In this document: one piece after another, positions 1-11,454 of the stretch
Numbering within the stretch: the stretch's first letter is position 1
How the letters are laid out: each line of letters starts with the position of its first letter
Source: Piezodorus guildinii
Taxonomy: Eukaryota > Arthropoda > Insecta > Hemiptera > Pentatomidae
Reading direction: 5' to 3'
Length of the DNA: 64,000 nucleotides
Assembly (NCBI GenBank): GCA_023052935.1
Contig: CM041298.1
Location: 56,972,217 to 57,036,216, forward strand
Translations under genes and position numbers: made by a program
The notes under the pieces: generated by a model
Told to the model about the DNA's origin: nothing
Database searches by the model: none
The model's input: the letters and a program-made list of their open reading frames with translations, nothing else

Positions 1-329
1 CTGATATTAGCAATTATTGGTTGCTGAGAGGTAAATATACTTTTATATAACATCGTTGATTGTTCTGATATTATATTTTTAAATGGTATTTATTTTCTTG
101 TAATAATATATTTTATTTATTTTAATATATTGTGTTGAGTCTTGAAGATAGGAAAAACCTTCGAGACGTAGACTCCAAACAATTATTGGTGTATAACAAA
201 CTTTTAGGGAAGAATTAAGAACCAATTACTTATAACTGTTTATAAAAAATGTCAAACTATGACACAAATAGAACTTTTTCTTATAGAATTTATTTTATTT
301 AACAAGTAATATAAACATTTTGTTTTCAG

Positions 330-439
330 TTGCTATGACGATGACTTTGAATCCAAATGGAGTTGGTGTCAAAGCAGAATCCGTGAAACCAGCTGCAGAA
401 GCCTCCTCTTCAAGCAAATTAGCCAAGTCTCCACAATAA
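330..439 (+). CDS. Last coding exon of an unidentified gene (3' end only)
   Basis: A splice acceptor (TGTTTTCAG, ending at 329) is followed by an open frame. It starts with two bases of a split codon, then reads AMTMTLNPNGVGVKAESVK, continues through an Ala/Ser/Lys-rich tail and ends ..KLAKSPQ with TAA at 437-439. GC content and codon use are clearly higher than in the surrounding AT-rich DNA, which supports real coding sequence. The upstream exons lie outside the window or are not recognisable in bases 1-329. I do not recognise the family; the tail is short, polar and low-complexity, so it has little diagnostic value. The motif AATAAA overlaps the stop codon, but a 3' UTR end cannot be fixed. 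It could also be an exon of a retrocopy, but the clean acceptor argues against that. Confidence 0.55.
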
Positions 440-1945
440 ATAACTCAGTGAAAATTTAACGCTGTTTAAAATTTAACGGAGAGGTGGACTGTACAAGGTT
501 TACATTTCCTAATGTATGTCAATGCACAGACATTTTAATATTTTCAAAACGTAATTGCTCATATTTAAATTATCAGAGTTAAAATAGTTATTACTTATAA
601 AATATTGTAATATAAAAGTGATTTTTTTTTTTTTTTTTTACTTAGTATATTCGAATAATTTTAATAAGAAAATCTATAAAATAGTTATAAATAACAAATA
701 TTTATGTTATTTTCTATTTTTAAAAGTATAAAAAAATTATATATGTATATATTACTTAGCTTTCAGAGAAAAACAAAAGCATTATAATGTAAACATTATT
801 AGATGTATCACTGATTTTTTTATACTAATCATTTGCTAACAAGCTTAATACTTTAATATAAATTAATTTAGAACCATTCTCTTCTTAAACAAAAAAATTA
901 ATTTATTAGAAATATTAAATTTTCCTATAATTTTTGAAGTTTTGAAGCAATTTTTTCCTTTTTATAAATTTTATAAAAACTACATACAATAATAAGTATT
1001 AAAATAAGTTTTAGTATTTATTATTGTTTTTAGTTTTTATCAATTTTATGGAAATGAAGAAATTTGCTTCAAAATGTAAAAATGATTGGAAAATGTAATA
1101 CTTCTAATAAATAAATGTTTTGTTTAAGAAGAGGTTCTACATTAATTTATATTAAAATATTATACTCTTCATAATACTTATATAATTATTAAAAGTTAAT
1201 TTTATTAAAATTTGCATGAGTGATGTTTATAATTTTTTTTTTTCAAATACTATTATTTTTTCTTGTTGTTTTATTTTTCAAAATCTCACTTTCTTAAAAA
1301 CATAATCAAAAGATTTTTTTTTTTTAAGTAGTTAAAAATATTTTTTCTAAATTATTTTGTTTTTATTTGCTGCCAAATATTTATTGCAAATATAATTATT
1401 AACTATGTTTTATTCAGCCATATATGAACTTAACTGATTTGTCAGAAATAAAAACATCTATATGAATATATAGATTAAAAATATATATATATATCAAGTA
1501 TTTTATTTTATTTTTTGTAATCTTTCTATTTAATTTTTAGTATACAAAAAAGATGGAATAACAATGAATTTGATTATCTCTAAAAGTCCAAAATTTAGCT
1601 ATTTTAAAGATGGAAATTAATATGATTTTTAGATTTGCATTGCTATTATGAAGTTTTTTTCACAGTTTGTAGTATTTAGTATTTATCATAGATTATTGCC
1701 AAAAGGCTGGGTCGCCGAAAAAAAAATAGTAAAACCATTCAATGTTGTTTATGTTCTTCTAAGCTAGAGGGATCTTGTAGGGCATGTCTTTGCAGGAAGG
1801 TGTATAACTCATAACATTAATATTTTAATTTTGATAAAAATTGTTGCCAACTATTTCTTTATGTTTACTAATGAAAGGAGAAATTATTTGTTTGTTAAAA
1901 ACACATAGATAACAAGGAAGTCAGATTTGGTTTGTAAGCAATCCT
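440..1945. other. AT-rich intergenic stretch with no recognisable gene
   Basis: Very AT-rich DNA with T and A homopolymers (for example 623-640). It probably begins with the 3' UTR of the gene ending at 439. No open frame, transposon terminus or RNA gene could be supported. Confidence 0.5.
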
Positions 1946-1958
1946 ATCTACACGTCTC

Positions 1959-4293
1959 TTCTTCTTCTTTGGCTTCTCCCTATAGTGCCGTGTCAGCGTA
2001 GGGAAGCATTTAACCACCGGATCCAATCCTCTCTATCCCCAGCGAGGTTCCTGGCCTGGCGAAGATCCTTTCCTCTTCCTCTGCAAAGTTTGTCGATGTA
2101 CTCCAGGTAGGACATCCTTGGTCGACCCCGAGGCCTTCTCCCTTCTGGAACGTAATCCATGGTTTTTAGGGGGTCTCTGTGTTCCTCCATTCTAATGACG
2201 TGGCCGAACCACTTCAACTGACGGGTTTGCAGAGTTTCTTTTAATGGCGCAACCTCCAGTTCCTGGCGTATCCGTTCATTCCTGACACGATCTCTTCTTG
2301 TCTTTCCTGCTGTTCTTCGCAGAAACTTCATTTCAGCAGCTGTGACTCTGCTCTCCTGCCGATCCGTCAATATCCAGCTTTCAGCTCCATACAAGAGTAT
2401 AGGCAAATATACTGATTTAAAGATATGGAGCTTAACACTTCTACTCACCTCTCGCTTCCCTATTACAGTGTTGCAGATCTGATAGTAGACTGTATTTGCC
2501 TTCCTAATTCTGTTTGATATCTCTGAGTCTACTTTCCCAGATCTTTCTATTACTGTGCCGAGGTAAGTGTATTCCGAAACCACTTCCATTTCCTCTCCGT
2601 TGCAGTATATATGGAAATCTTCCTCTTGCCTTCCTACTTGTAGTATCTTGCTTTTACTGGTATTTATTTTCATCCCTTTTCGGCTGAGCTCTTCTTGCCA
2701 TTCAGTCACCGCTTGCTGCAATTTATCAACCGTGTCTGCCACAAGAACAATGTCATCCGCGTAGAGGAGAAGTTGAATCACCACTGGGCGAAGGTTTCTA
2801 CGACCCAGGAAGGTCCTCTCCGTTCTTCGTTTGCATATGGTGGCCACTCCATCCATGTAGAGTAAGAATAGCAAAGGGCTTAAACTGTCCCCTTGTTTGA
2901 CCCCCCTTGCTATGCTGAAGACATCAGACTCCTGTCCGTTTAGCCTTACTAATCCTTTTGGTTTTTGATAAATGGACTTAATGGCTTCCACCAAGTTTCT
3001 TGGGACATTCTTTGCTCTGAGAGCCTCCCATATTTCTTGTCTTGGAACGGAGTCAAACGCTGCTTTGAGATCAAGGAAGGCGAGATACATACTTTTGTCT
3101 CTGTCCCAAGATTTCTGTAGAACATTTCGTAAAGAGAAAATGTGGTCCTGGGTTTGCCGTCCTGGTCTGAACCCGGCTTGTTCTTCTCCAATTTGGTGCT
3201 CCACAAGAGGTCTTACCCTTCCCTCCAGAATAGACGTATAAAGTTTGTATATTGTTGTTGAGAGGCATATAGGGCGATAATTCGAGCATTCTGCCTGGGA
3301 CCCTTTCTTGTGTATCGGAATGATAACGTTGTATTCCCAGTCTGTTGGGATCTTCTTCTCATCCCAAGCTTTTTGGAAAAGAACTTGTAGGGCTCTGACT
3401 AACTCTGGGCCTCCGCCTTGATGTATTCTGCCACTATGTTGTCTCGACCCGGTGCTTTTCCTGTCTTCATTCTCGATATAGCCATTTCAATTTCATCCTC
3501 CTCTATCACCTCATTAAAATCAACCTCATTCCACGGTCCTTGCTGGTTCACTGGATAGGTATCATCTACGCAAAATTGCTTCTCGTAATGTTTGCACCAG
3601 ACGTTCAGAATAGCCTTCTCCTCCGTGACCACCCTCCCTTGATCATTCTTTATATTTCTTATTTCTTTACTTTTTCGGCCTCTTAAAGCTTTAATCTTTT
3701 TCCAGAACTGCTTAATGTTGTCTCCATGGTCTTGGTTTAGCTTTTCCCCAAATTCCTCCCAAGACATCTGCTTAGCTCTTCTCACTTCTTCCTTCGTTCT
3801 GTTACGCACCTCTACATATACTTGCCATTTTTCCGGAGTCTTGTTTTTGCAGTAATTCTTCCATGCAATCTTCTTTTCTTTGACCTGTGCCCTAAGTTCT
3901 TCAGTCCACCAAGAAGTTCGCTTGCCCTTTGTGGATATTCGCTTTACTCCGCACACTAGAGATGCTGACTGCAATATACTATTCTTTATGTAACACCACA
4001 AGTTATCTAGGATAGCATCCGCGTTTAATTCTTGAAGCCTTTTCCTTAATTCTTCCCTGTATTCTTCTCCTTTCTGAGGGTCCTGCAGCTTCTTCACTTC
4101 AGTCCTTTCATATGATTTTGGCTTCACTTTGCGTTCCCTCAGTACCCGGGTATCAGCCACTAAAAGCATATGGTCACTTCCTATTTCAGCACCTCTAATC
4201 ACCTTCACATCCGTGAAGTACCTCCTGATGTCACGACTATAGATAAAGTAGTCTATGACACTATTGGCACCTCTCTCGGCAGCAGAAAAGGTA
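1959..4293 (-). mobile_element. 5'-truncated RTE-like non-LTR retrotransposon (LINE), young insertion
   Basis: A minus-strand LINE whose 3' end is at 1959, with a short GAA-repeat tail (TTCTTCTTC on the plus strand). It is truncated in the endonuclease at 4293. It is flanked by a perfect 13-bp target-site duplication, ATCTACACGTCTC, at 1946-1958 and 4294-4306. It encodes the end of an apurinic-type endonuclease domain (IDYFIYSRD, then GSDHMLLVADTR), a basic connector (SWWTEELRAQVKEKK) and a nearly complete reverse transcriptase. The intact duplication and a single frameshift point to recent insertion. Clade assignment (RTE/Proto2-like) rests on the QGDSLSP and GRPR-rich C terminus and is inferred, not tested. 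Confidence 0.9.
1993..4208 (-). pseudogene. Endonuclease-reverse transcriptase ORF with one frameshift
   Basis: Two minus-strand open frames (3399-4208 and 1993-3204) are halves of one protein. The upstream half ends at a premature TAG. One extra base around 3405-3420 shifts the frame; read in the other frame the sequence continues GGGPELVRALQVLFQKAWDE and then NYRPICL into the downstream half. RT blocks in order: NYRPICL, EEQAGFRPGRQTQDH, motif A AFLDLKAAFDSVPR, motif B GVKQGDSLSPLL, catalytic motif C LLLYADDIVLVAD, thumb YLGTVIE, and a C-terminal GRRPRGRPRMSYL segment ending in ..WLNASLR. The enzyme would copy LINE RNA by target-primed reverse transcription. It is non-functional as it stands because the 5' end is missing and the frame is broken. 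Confidence 0.88.
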
Positions 4294-4306
4294 ATCTACA
4301 CGTCTC

Positions 4307-4858
4307 AAAAACCATTATTTTAATAATATAAATCAATGATAACATTTTTCTAACCTTTAATCATTAATGGAAGAATGGAGAAAAAATATAGATATGATTT
4401 ATTTGCTCCTCTTTTTTCTTTTTCTTTTTTTTTATATTTTAATTGTCATTTTTTTTCTTTTTTTTTTTTTTTTTTTTTTTGAAGATTTTAAAACATAAAT
4501 ATGGCAAAAGAAAGAAAATAGTTGTATTCTGTCTGATATTGGCAGGGGAAAACTTTTAAATAATCCGAAATGTGCTACACAATAATGTATTATATAAACA
4601 GCCCCTTGAATTTAAAGATTATATTAAAGTAATAATAACGCAGAAGAAATATATTGCAAGACATCTTTCATAATCCCAATTTCCTTTTTTATGGTTTGTA
4701 CCTAACCAATTTTATCCTGTTTATTTTTTCTAGGCTAAAGTATTTTCTTTTTATACCATTTTTTGATAAAACCAATTAAATTAACAGAACTAGAAAAGTA
4801 AAATCACCACTGCTTAATTATATGATTATACAATTTAAAATAAAAAAAATAGTTTAGG
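4307..4858. other. AT-rich spacer with poly-T tracts
   Basis: Holds two long T runs (about 4449-4480) and AT-rich sequence. No gene or element boundary was recognised. Confidence 0.4.
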
Positions 4859-5098
4859 GTCATCTTCGAATCTGGCTGGTGACCCTATTAGTTTTAATAG
4901 AAGTAAAAATTCTTGGTTGTGCCATACATTGGAGGGGACGTAAAATGGTGGTCCCAAGCCTGTGCTATGTCAGATACTCATTAAAGATTCTTATCCAATA
5001 AAACCTGGATAGGCAAAATTTAGGACTCCCACTGTAGTATAGTCCAATTAGCCACAATAGCATAAAAGTAATGTTAAATGAATAAACTAACAAACTAA
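4859..5098 (+). mobile_element. tRNA-derived SINE (family B), 5'-degraded copy
   Basis: The body matches the better copy at 31888-32173: GAGGGGACGT, then GTGCTATGTCAG, AAACCTGGATAGG, GGACTCCCACTGTAG and AATAGCATAAAAGTAATG, ending in an AATAAACTAACAAAC tail. The tRNA-like head (A and B boxes) is mostly eroded here. Confidence 0.75.
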
Positions 5099-5177
5099 TA
5101 AAAAATATAACATACGATATACATTTGGCCGCTCTACAAAAGAAGCCTTGGATACATTTTTTTTATTTAATTTTCAG

Positions 5178-5222
5178 ACATCGCAACGTTTTAGCCTTTA
5201 GGTCCATTTTCAAGCCTCTGTA
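5178..5222 (-). ncRNA. Decayed hammerhead-ribozyme-like motif (weak)
   Basis: On the minus strand the order is GGCTTGAAAATGGACC, then TAAAGGCTAAAACGTTGCG. This resembles CTGAWGA, a short stem II (ACC/GGC remnants) and GAAACGTTG, but both core blocks are mutated. It is included because its layout matches the better copies at 9923-9964 and 25206-25242. A functional ribozyme is not expected. Confidence 0.3.
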
Positions 5223-5224
5223 AT

Positions 5225-7340
5225 AAATTAAAAGTTTGTATGGCATTTATATATTTTTAACATCTAATATCAACATTTTAATAAATTATTTTTAAATAAA
5301 TGCGTTACCTACCATGCATATCCATGTTATATATCTATTCATTTCACTGCTTCATTAGCAGTGTCGACATAATTTTTAATAGTATCAATTTTTAAAAGCA
5401 CCTGTTTTTAAAAAGATCATAATATATTGCATCATTAAATCAAAAAATGTAAAAATCTATTTATTCAAAAAGAAAAGAAAATTTTTTGTATTAACTTACT
5501 TAACAGTTATCGGCTGTCTTGTAGGTGTTCTCATGCGTGACTAACTAGAACAAAATAACACTTAAGACAATGATGAGAAAAATAAAAAAATTAACCTTCA
5601 TGCCTTAACTATGCCCTGTAAGTATGTCTCTCCAGTTTTGGTAAGCTGTACAAATACCATTAATGTCTGCTTGATAATTGAGTGGTTTTTTGATTGTTTA
5701 AAATGCAAATACATACAAAAATATATACTTATATTATTATGTTAAAATTTATGTATTAAAATAAGTGCCTGCTGGGATGAAGATGCTTATAAAGCCCTTA
5801 GTGATTTAGAATCGGACCAAAGATTAATGAAGGAGTATACATAATTGAGCATTATATAGTGTAAATGTTGATGTGAAACCTTTCTATTTCTCTTGAATAC
5901 CTATTTTTATTGTACATAATAAGTCAAGCTATAGTTATTTATATTAAAGTTTTGACAAAAGTAAGTTTAATGTAATATATAATTAGTTATTAAGACAAGA
6001 TGTAATTTTAGCGTAGAATTCAACGATTAAGTTGTTTATTTATTTATTTTTTTTATAGATGGAATATATTTTTTAATTGTGGAACAACTTTGTACAGTTC
6101 AACCTCTGAAACATAGGTAACAAGAATTAACAAGAATGTCCTCGGCTGAAGTACCCTATTCACCTTTTGTAGAGAAAGTGTTGTTTAAAGGTTATATTTT
6201 GCATAATGATTGTTATGCAAAATGATCTATCAAGTTCATTCAGGGAAAGTAGGTAATAAAAATAATAAGCTATATCATTGGTTAGCTCTAAAAACACAAA
6301 AATCTCAAAAAACTGACCAAGCACTAAAACAAAAATAATTAAATGTTTATTATAGAATAGAATGGTGTGATGAGGGTAAGTTCGGGAGTAGCTTTTTCTT
6401 CTAATGACCAGCGGGAACCATGTTCTAAAACTCTTTATTCTATACTGCTATAGGAACATTTGTATATTCCAAGCACAATAGATTCGGTCTAGCACAACCT
6501 TCTTCTGTAGATATCTTCACTTTTGGTGCACTCCAAAAAATCATTTTTATAAAATGTGAAAATAAAAATAATAATTACAAGTATATATATGATAAAGTTT
6601 CTATATTGTAAGTTATTATTTATATATTTAAATAAAGAAAAAAAATACATATAAATAAATATATACGTTTAAAATTATAAGTTATAGTTTTAAAATGTAT
6701 TAAAGGACGTTGTTAATAAAATGCTTAAATGGAAATTTAATTTTAGTGAGAAAGACTATAAAAAAAAAAAAATAAATAAAAAAAATATTTTGTAGTTGAA
6801 AATAAAATTCACTGCAAATTTATTCCAATAAGGTTTAAGTCCTAACGACGATTTTTTAAATATATCATAACAACTAATGGGTTCAGGGGCTTAAAGCACT
6901 TAAAGATTGTTATGCTATTGTTGTATTTTACTGTACATATAATAAATTTCCTGTACTCATTGGTAAAGCTGTTGAATCAAAACAGAAATAATATATATTA
7001 TATTTCCTTCCAAATGATATAAATCCTACTTCAATATATATCGCCATAAATAGATTAATTAACATTATGTTATAAATCTATCTTGATGTGGTCCAACTTG
7101 AAATATCCAACTTTAAAACTAACATCTAAAAATTTCAGTATTTTATTAGAATAATTATATTTAAAAAAAGAATTAAAATAAAAAACTGACTATTTTCAAT
7201 TATTTTTTATTTAAAATTAATAATAATCATAATTGTTACATGATATAATTAAATAATAATAATAATGATAGTTATTATTATTATAAATGGTCGATTGATG
7301 ACTTTGGTAATGAAAATTGGCTTTAAAAATGTGCTATGTA
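5225..7340. other. Gene-free AT-rich stretch
   Basis: Low-complexity A/T sequence with several slightly GC-richer patches (5760-5850, 6110-6180, 6360-6540) that show no open frame longer than chance and no transposon terminus I can name. Confidence 0.4.
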
Positions 7341-7348
7341 TTCTAACG

Positions 7349-7667
7349 CAGGGATGGCCAACCTATTTATTATGTATGCTTTTTCTTAAATTTTTTGAAA
7401 GGTATATCAAAACGGGATGAAAATAAATTGCTCTAAATCTAAAAACAAGTTCTTTACTGGTTGTGTCATAATATTTAAGTATTTTGATTCAGAAACCTTC
7501 AAAAAGTTTATTAAATATAAAGAATGGTTAATTATTATTGTTTTAAGACTGTTATTGTTTAATTGTAATTTGAATAATAATTTAATGAATGCATATTTAG
7601 TATATACATTATTTGACTATATAATAGTAATATTATAAATAATTGATTTATTCCGAAAAGGAGGCTA

Positions 7668-7736
<69 letters not shown>

Positions 7737-7964
7737 ACTGAATGAGTCTTATACACTTTTAAAGCTATGTACACCATCAAACAATATATCCAAAATCAGT
7801 TTAATGTCTTTTTTGACTAATTATAAATTGATATATTACTGAAAAATTTAATATTTAGAGCATTCGAGTCATATGTTAAATTAATCCTAGTGATATCAAA
7901 TTTTCAATATTTAAAAAATTAAGAAAAAAAAATATGCATAAATATTGAAGGTTGGCCACCCCTA
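7349..7964. mobile_element. hAT-like MITE with CAGGGATGGCCAACCT termini
   Basis: The left end CAGGGATGGCCAACCT (7349-7364) is mirrored at the right by AAGGTTGGCCACCCCTA (7948-7964). That is a ~16-bp terminal inverted repeat of the CAGnGGTGGCCAACC type typical of hAT-family non-autonomous elements. The 8 bases outside each end (TTCTAACG and ACCTAAAG) are only partly alike, consistent with an old 8-bp duplication. The interior is AT-rich, has no transposase, and contains an (AT)n tract at about 7668-7732. Confidence 0.65.
7668..7732. repeat. (AT)n microsatellite
   Basis: A run of alternating A and T inside the hAT-like MITE. Confidence 0.9.
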
Positions 7965-8157
7965 ACCTAAAGTATCAGCAATTTTGTATTTAGTTTTACA
8001 AAAATCACTTAGCTATGTTAAATTTTTACCATCGATTTTAAATTAGGGGTCCTGTATATTCCTCACTAAATATTAATTCTCAAAGAAAAAAAGATATGTG
8101 TATAGTATGTATTTCATAAAACAATTTATTAAATTAATAATGATTTTGTCATAACTA

Positions 8158-9102
8158 CAGTCGAACTTTGCTTGCATAGAGAGCTCTTGGGAAAGAGATG
8201 AAATGATGACTATATAGATTGAAATCAAAAGGAAATATTTAGTGTACAAATGTAGTAATTTACGTAAACAAAAATAGATGAGATATTTTTAAACTTTATT
8301 ATTTTGTAATATAGCAATAAAATGAATTATTTAAAAGTTTTCCTTAATACAAGAGGGAAGAATGAATTGTTGCATACTACTATGTATTGGTCGCTACTTT
8401 TTTAAGGCAACGGTGACCCTGAAACTGTATTTATTATATATATAAATTTTCAGTTATTTTATAAAATTATTGAATTTCTTTTCCTAAGGTATCATGTTTA
8501 TCAATTCATTATTGGGATAAGGTGGCATAAAGTGATTTACTTATAGTACACATTTATTTATAAAATAGTACATATTATTATTATTATTAATAGTATATAT
8601 TATTATACATAAAAACATGGTACAGCAAGGCATTGTTCATTGTCGAGAATACTTAGGTTTAACTAAAACTGCAGAATCCTTCACTGGCTTGACCCCCAAC
8701 TTCCTCCGTCCGTGGGTGGACTTCAGCTTTCTATTCTGTCCGGGCTAAGACCTCCAGGTAGAGCACTATCCCTGCTCTAGGAGTGAAGGGGTGTATTTTT
8801 TGCATAGCCCTTTTAAGAAACCTTGCTGCTTGTGGCCCAGGAACTGTTCCATTTTAAACTATTTAAAATTATTTCTTTTCCTCCCAGTATTCTCGATACA
8901 TACCAATGCCTAATGAGATTTTTCTTATACTTTCAATACATTACACTATTTAAAAAATTTCTGATGCGGATTTAAAATTAAAAAAAAAATAATATAAAGT
9001 AGAATGGTTATATGTAACAATTAATTAAACCTAGTGTTTCATATCAAATTATAAAATTTAAATGAAGTTTTTAAAACTTTTGGTTTTGGAGAAGTTCGAC
9101 TG
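8158..9102. mobile_element. Possible pogo/Tigger-like non-autonomous DNA transposon
   Basis: CAGTCGAACTTTGC at 8158 (preceded by TA) is mirrored by GAAGTTCGACTG ending at 9102, giving a terminal inverted repeat CAGTCGAACTT. This start resembles pogo/Tigger-type termini. The TA on the right side is not preserved and no transposase is visible, so the call is tentative. Confidence 0.4.
8630..8850. other. GC-richer patch of unknown origin
   Basis: A ~200-bp block (GGCTTGACCCCCAACTTCC onward) stands out in composition from its surroundings and lies inside the candidate element 8158-9102. It looks like an old LINE or other retroposed fragment with stops in all frames; I could not identify it. Confidence 0.3.
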
Positions 9103-9796
9103 CGTTTGACAAAAATTTAATAAATAAATAAAACAGATGAAAAATGATGAGCATTTACATTATTAAAAAGCTTTAATGAACAATAAAAAGTTTTTTTGTA
9201 ATATTCTAGGGTAAACTGAATTTTATACAATAACTTTGTATAAGTAGATTTCTGAATCGCAAATTTGACATGTGTAAATGATAATTGTAAAGGTTGTTAA
9301 GTCATTAACCATTAATAATTTTATTTTTTAGATAACTTAAAAATTTAATATCTAACAAGTTTGGTTTCATTTAATAATGATAGCTTTTTAATTTTAATAA
9401 GACCTATAGTGGAAAGTATTTTTTATGAAAAAATAAAAGAAAAAAAAATCATTTATGACTTGGCTTCCTTTATTTATTTACTTATTATTATTACTTTGTG
9501 TTACAATATAAAGTTGTCGAGGAACATATCAGGATAAGTTTAAAATTATTGTATAACACTAATATTTTAATTGCAACATACGTATATTTTATTAAAACTA
9601 AAAATATACATTGATAATGAAGTGTGGTTGTTAACTTCCTTTTACATTTTGATGTATAACTTTTAATAAAGATTTATCTTATTAAAATTTTAAAACAAAT
9701 TTTCATCCTAATTGTGTATAGCTTTATGCAGTAATTGTATTGAGGATGTATAGTTGACTGTGGAAATTATCATAGGTAAAATTAAACGGGAGTCAG

Positions 9797-9852
9797 TCTT
9801 TTTTTAATATTTTAATTTTGTCGACATTTGAAACTTGTGAGCCATCATCAGG
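9797..9852 (-). ncRNA. Broken hammerhead copy in the left arm
   Basis: Read on the minus strand, TGCC CTGATGA T GGCTC ACAAGTTT is kept. It is then followed directly by CAAATGTCGACA, so the GAGCC partner strand and the GAAA block are deleted or mutated. It confirms that both arms derive from the same ribozyme-bearing sequence. Confidence 0.6.
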
Positions 9853-9922
9853 GCATTACTGAGCCATGTCAAGCATAAACTGGCAATGAATAAAACAGTT
9901 TCTGCTTTACATGGCTCAGTAA

Positions 9923-9964
9923 TGCCCTGATGATGGCTCACAAGTTTGAGCCGAAACGTCGGCA
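9923..9964 (+). ncRNA. Small hammerhead ribozyme (intact core)
   Basis: In order: stem I strand TGCC (9923-9926), core CTGATGA (9927-9933), an extra T, stem II GGCTC (9935-9939), loop ACAAGTTT, stem II partner GAGCC (9948-9952), core GAAA (9953-9956), CGTC (9957-9960) with the cleavage site after the GTC triplet, then stem I partner GGCA (9961-9964). Stems I (4 bp) and II (5 bp) pair perfectly. Stem III is reduced to AC/GT with no loop, as in the small Penelope-associated hammerheads reported to cleave as dimers. The one departure from the standard motif is the unpaired T after CTGATGA. Self-cleavage is inferred from the structure. Confidence 0.72.
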
Positions 9965-10056
9965 AAATTAAAATATAAAAAAAGACTAACTCCCGATTAT
10001 ACCTACCTATGATAATTTCTACAGTCAACTATATATCCTCAATTTATGCAGTAATT

Positions 10057-10744
10057 TAAAAAAAAATTAATTTCAGGTCTTATTCGGAAGAGGGTTGCCA
10101 GTGATTTTGTTAAATAAGGGCTATATATTGAAGAAAATACATTTAGAAAACAAATGTATATTTATAAATAATGGCAAAACATAAAGAAACTAATAAAAAC
10201 CAGTTAAAATCTTGGATGTAAATTGGTGATGTTCTCCAAAATCTCGTCAAACAAGAACTTCTTCTCATGCCTCCTCCCCCACCATATAAATCCAGCAAGC
10301 TCCTCCTAGTCCCCTATTCTCTCTTGTGTCTGCATTTAGCCTAAGCCTAACTAATTCAACCCATGTAACAAGCCAACCCTTGTTTCACATTTCCTTTTGT
10401 AACAATACTTCTTGGATGGAGCAATGAACTTCACAGAATACCCTTTGCCACAAACCTTTGTACTAGGTATGATCCTTTTGCTCTTTAGAAACCTGCGAGC
10501 ATTATTTTAGTCATGATTTGGTCACTAAACTGAAATATATCCATTACCTTTAAATCAAGATGACAAATGAAACTATAACCAAATAAGAAAGTTAGCTAAG
10601 GTTACCCCAACATAGGTCTACATATTTTATAGAGCCAAAGTTATTTTATTTAATTAAAATAATCACAGTGTTACGGTTGTAATATTAATAGCACCGTTAT
10701 ATTTAAATAATATTAGTAATATATTCTGGCCGTACCTAAATACG
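10057..10744. other. Unassigned sequence
   Basis: Includes a moderately GC-rich block around 10210-10530 without an open frame or recognised homology, and AT-rich sequence after it. Nothing else can be supported. Confidence 0.35.
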
Positions 10745-10985
10745 CAAGTAATTAGTGGTGGGGAGGTGCAGAAGTTGCATGCGCATCTGAGATGCGATAA
10801 GACAGAGAGGCGCACGGAGTGGCAGTAGGAAGACACCTGAGTGACAGGCAGCCACGCTGGATTTGTTCTCCTCCACTACACGTCACGACGACTTCGTGAG
10901 GAAGCCGGGAGATTTTTCCGGAAAGGAGAACTGTCACACGAGGACTTACGGTAATTGGGAGAGCGCTATTAACCTGCCTCCCTGT
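10745..10985. other. GC-rich, CpG-containing island of unknown nature
   Basis: About 240 bp with many CG dinucleotides (for example GCGCACGG, CACGTCACGACGACTTCG) in otherwise ~25% GC DNA. It could be a promoter, a solo LTR or a foreign fragment. The longest frame is 61 codons and has no family signature. Confidence 0.3.
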
Positions 10986-11454
10986 GTTGTGTTGTTATAA
11001 ATAATCCTACTGGCCAGGGGAATAAGGACTATATAACTACACAATGTATATAGATTTAATAGAGGATATATTATTGGTTTTTATTTTTAATTTGTCTATA
11101 AAAATATAATTTGTAGATGTAAAGTTGATTTTAGTTTACATAGTTTTCTTTAATTAAGTATAAATAGTTTTTTTTCTAATATACTAGAGTAGGGTTTTGT
11201 TTAATTTGTTTTTTTAAATATATTTTGTATGTGTGAATTTGTTTTTTATTTATTTTATTTTATCCTTTAATTAAATATACATGTTTCTTTATATCTTTAT
11301 TATATGGGAAATTTTATGTTTGTTTATTTATGGTATGTGTAAAGATACAGCCAGAATTTAATTTATTTACGTTTCTATAACCTAAAATAATGACTAATTT
11401 TATTTTGAAGTTTAAGTTTAATGTTTTCGTTATTTACATTAAAAAAATAATGTG

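Larger units (their letters stand above)
9737..10042. mobile_element. Inverted-repeat (foldback) element carrying a hammerhead ribozyme, Penelope-like
   Basis: Two ~140-bp arms in opposite orientation meet around 9880-9900. The left arm begins TTGAGGATGTATAGTTGACTG and the right arm ends with its complement. The sequence TTTATGCAGTAATT occurs on both sides (9723-9736 and 10043-10056), a perfect 14-bp target-site duplication. Duplications of this length suit target-primed retrotransposition better than cut-and-paste transposition. Both arms contain the hammerhead block; the right one is intact, the left one has lost one side of stem II. Inverted terminal copies and small hammerheads are known for Penelope-like elements. 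No reverse transcriptase is encoded, so this is a non-autonomous derivative; assignment to that group is inferred. Confidence 0.7.

Noticed and set aside
7417..7638. 73-codon frame inside the hAT-like MITE as transposase
   Set aside because: No hAT dimerisation or catalytic motif; composition matches random AT-rich DNA.
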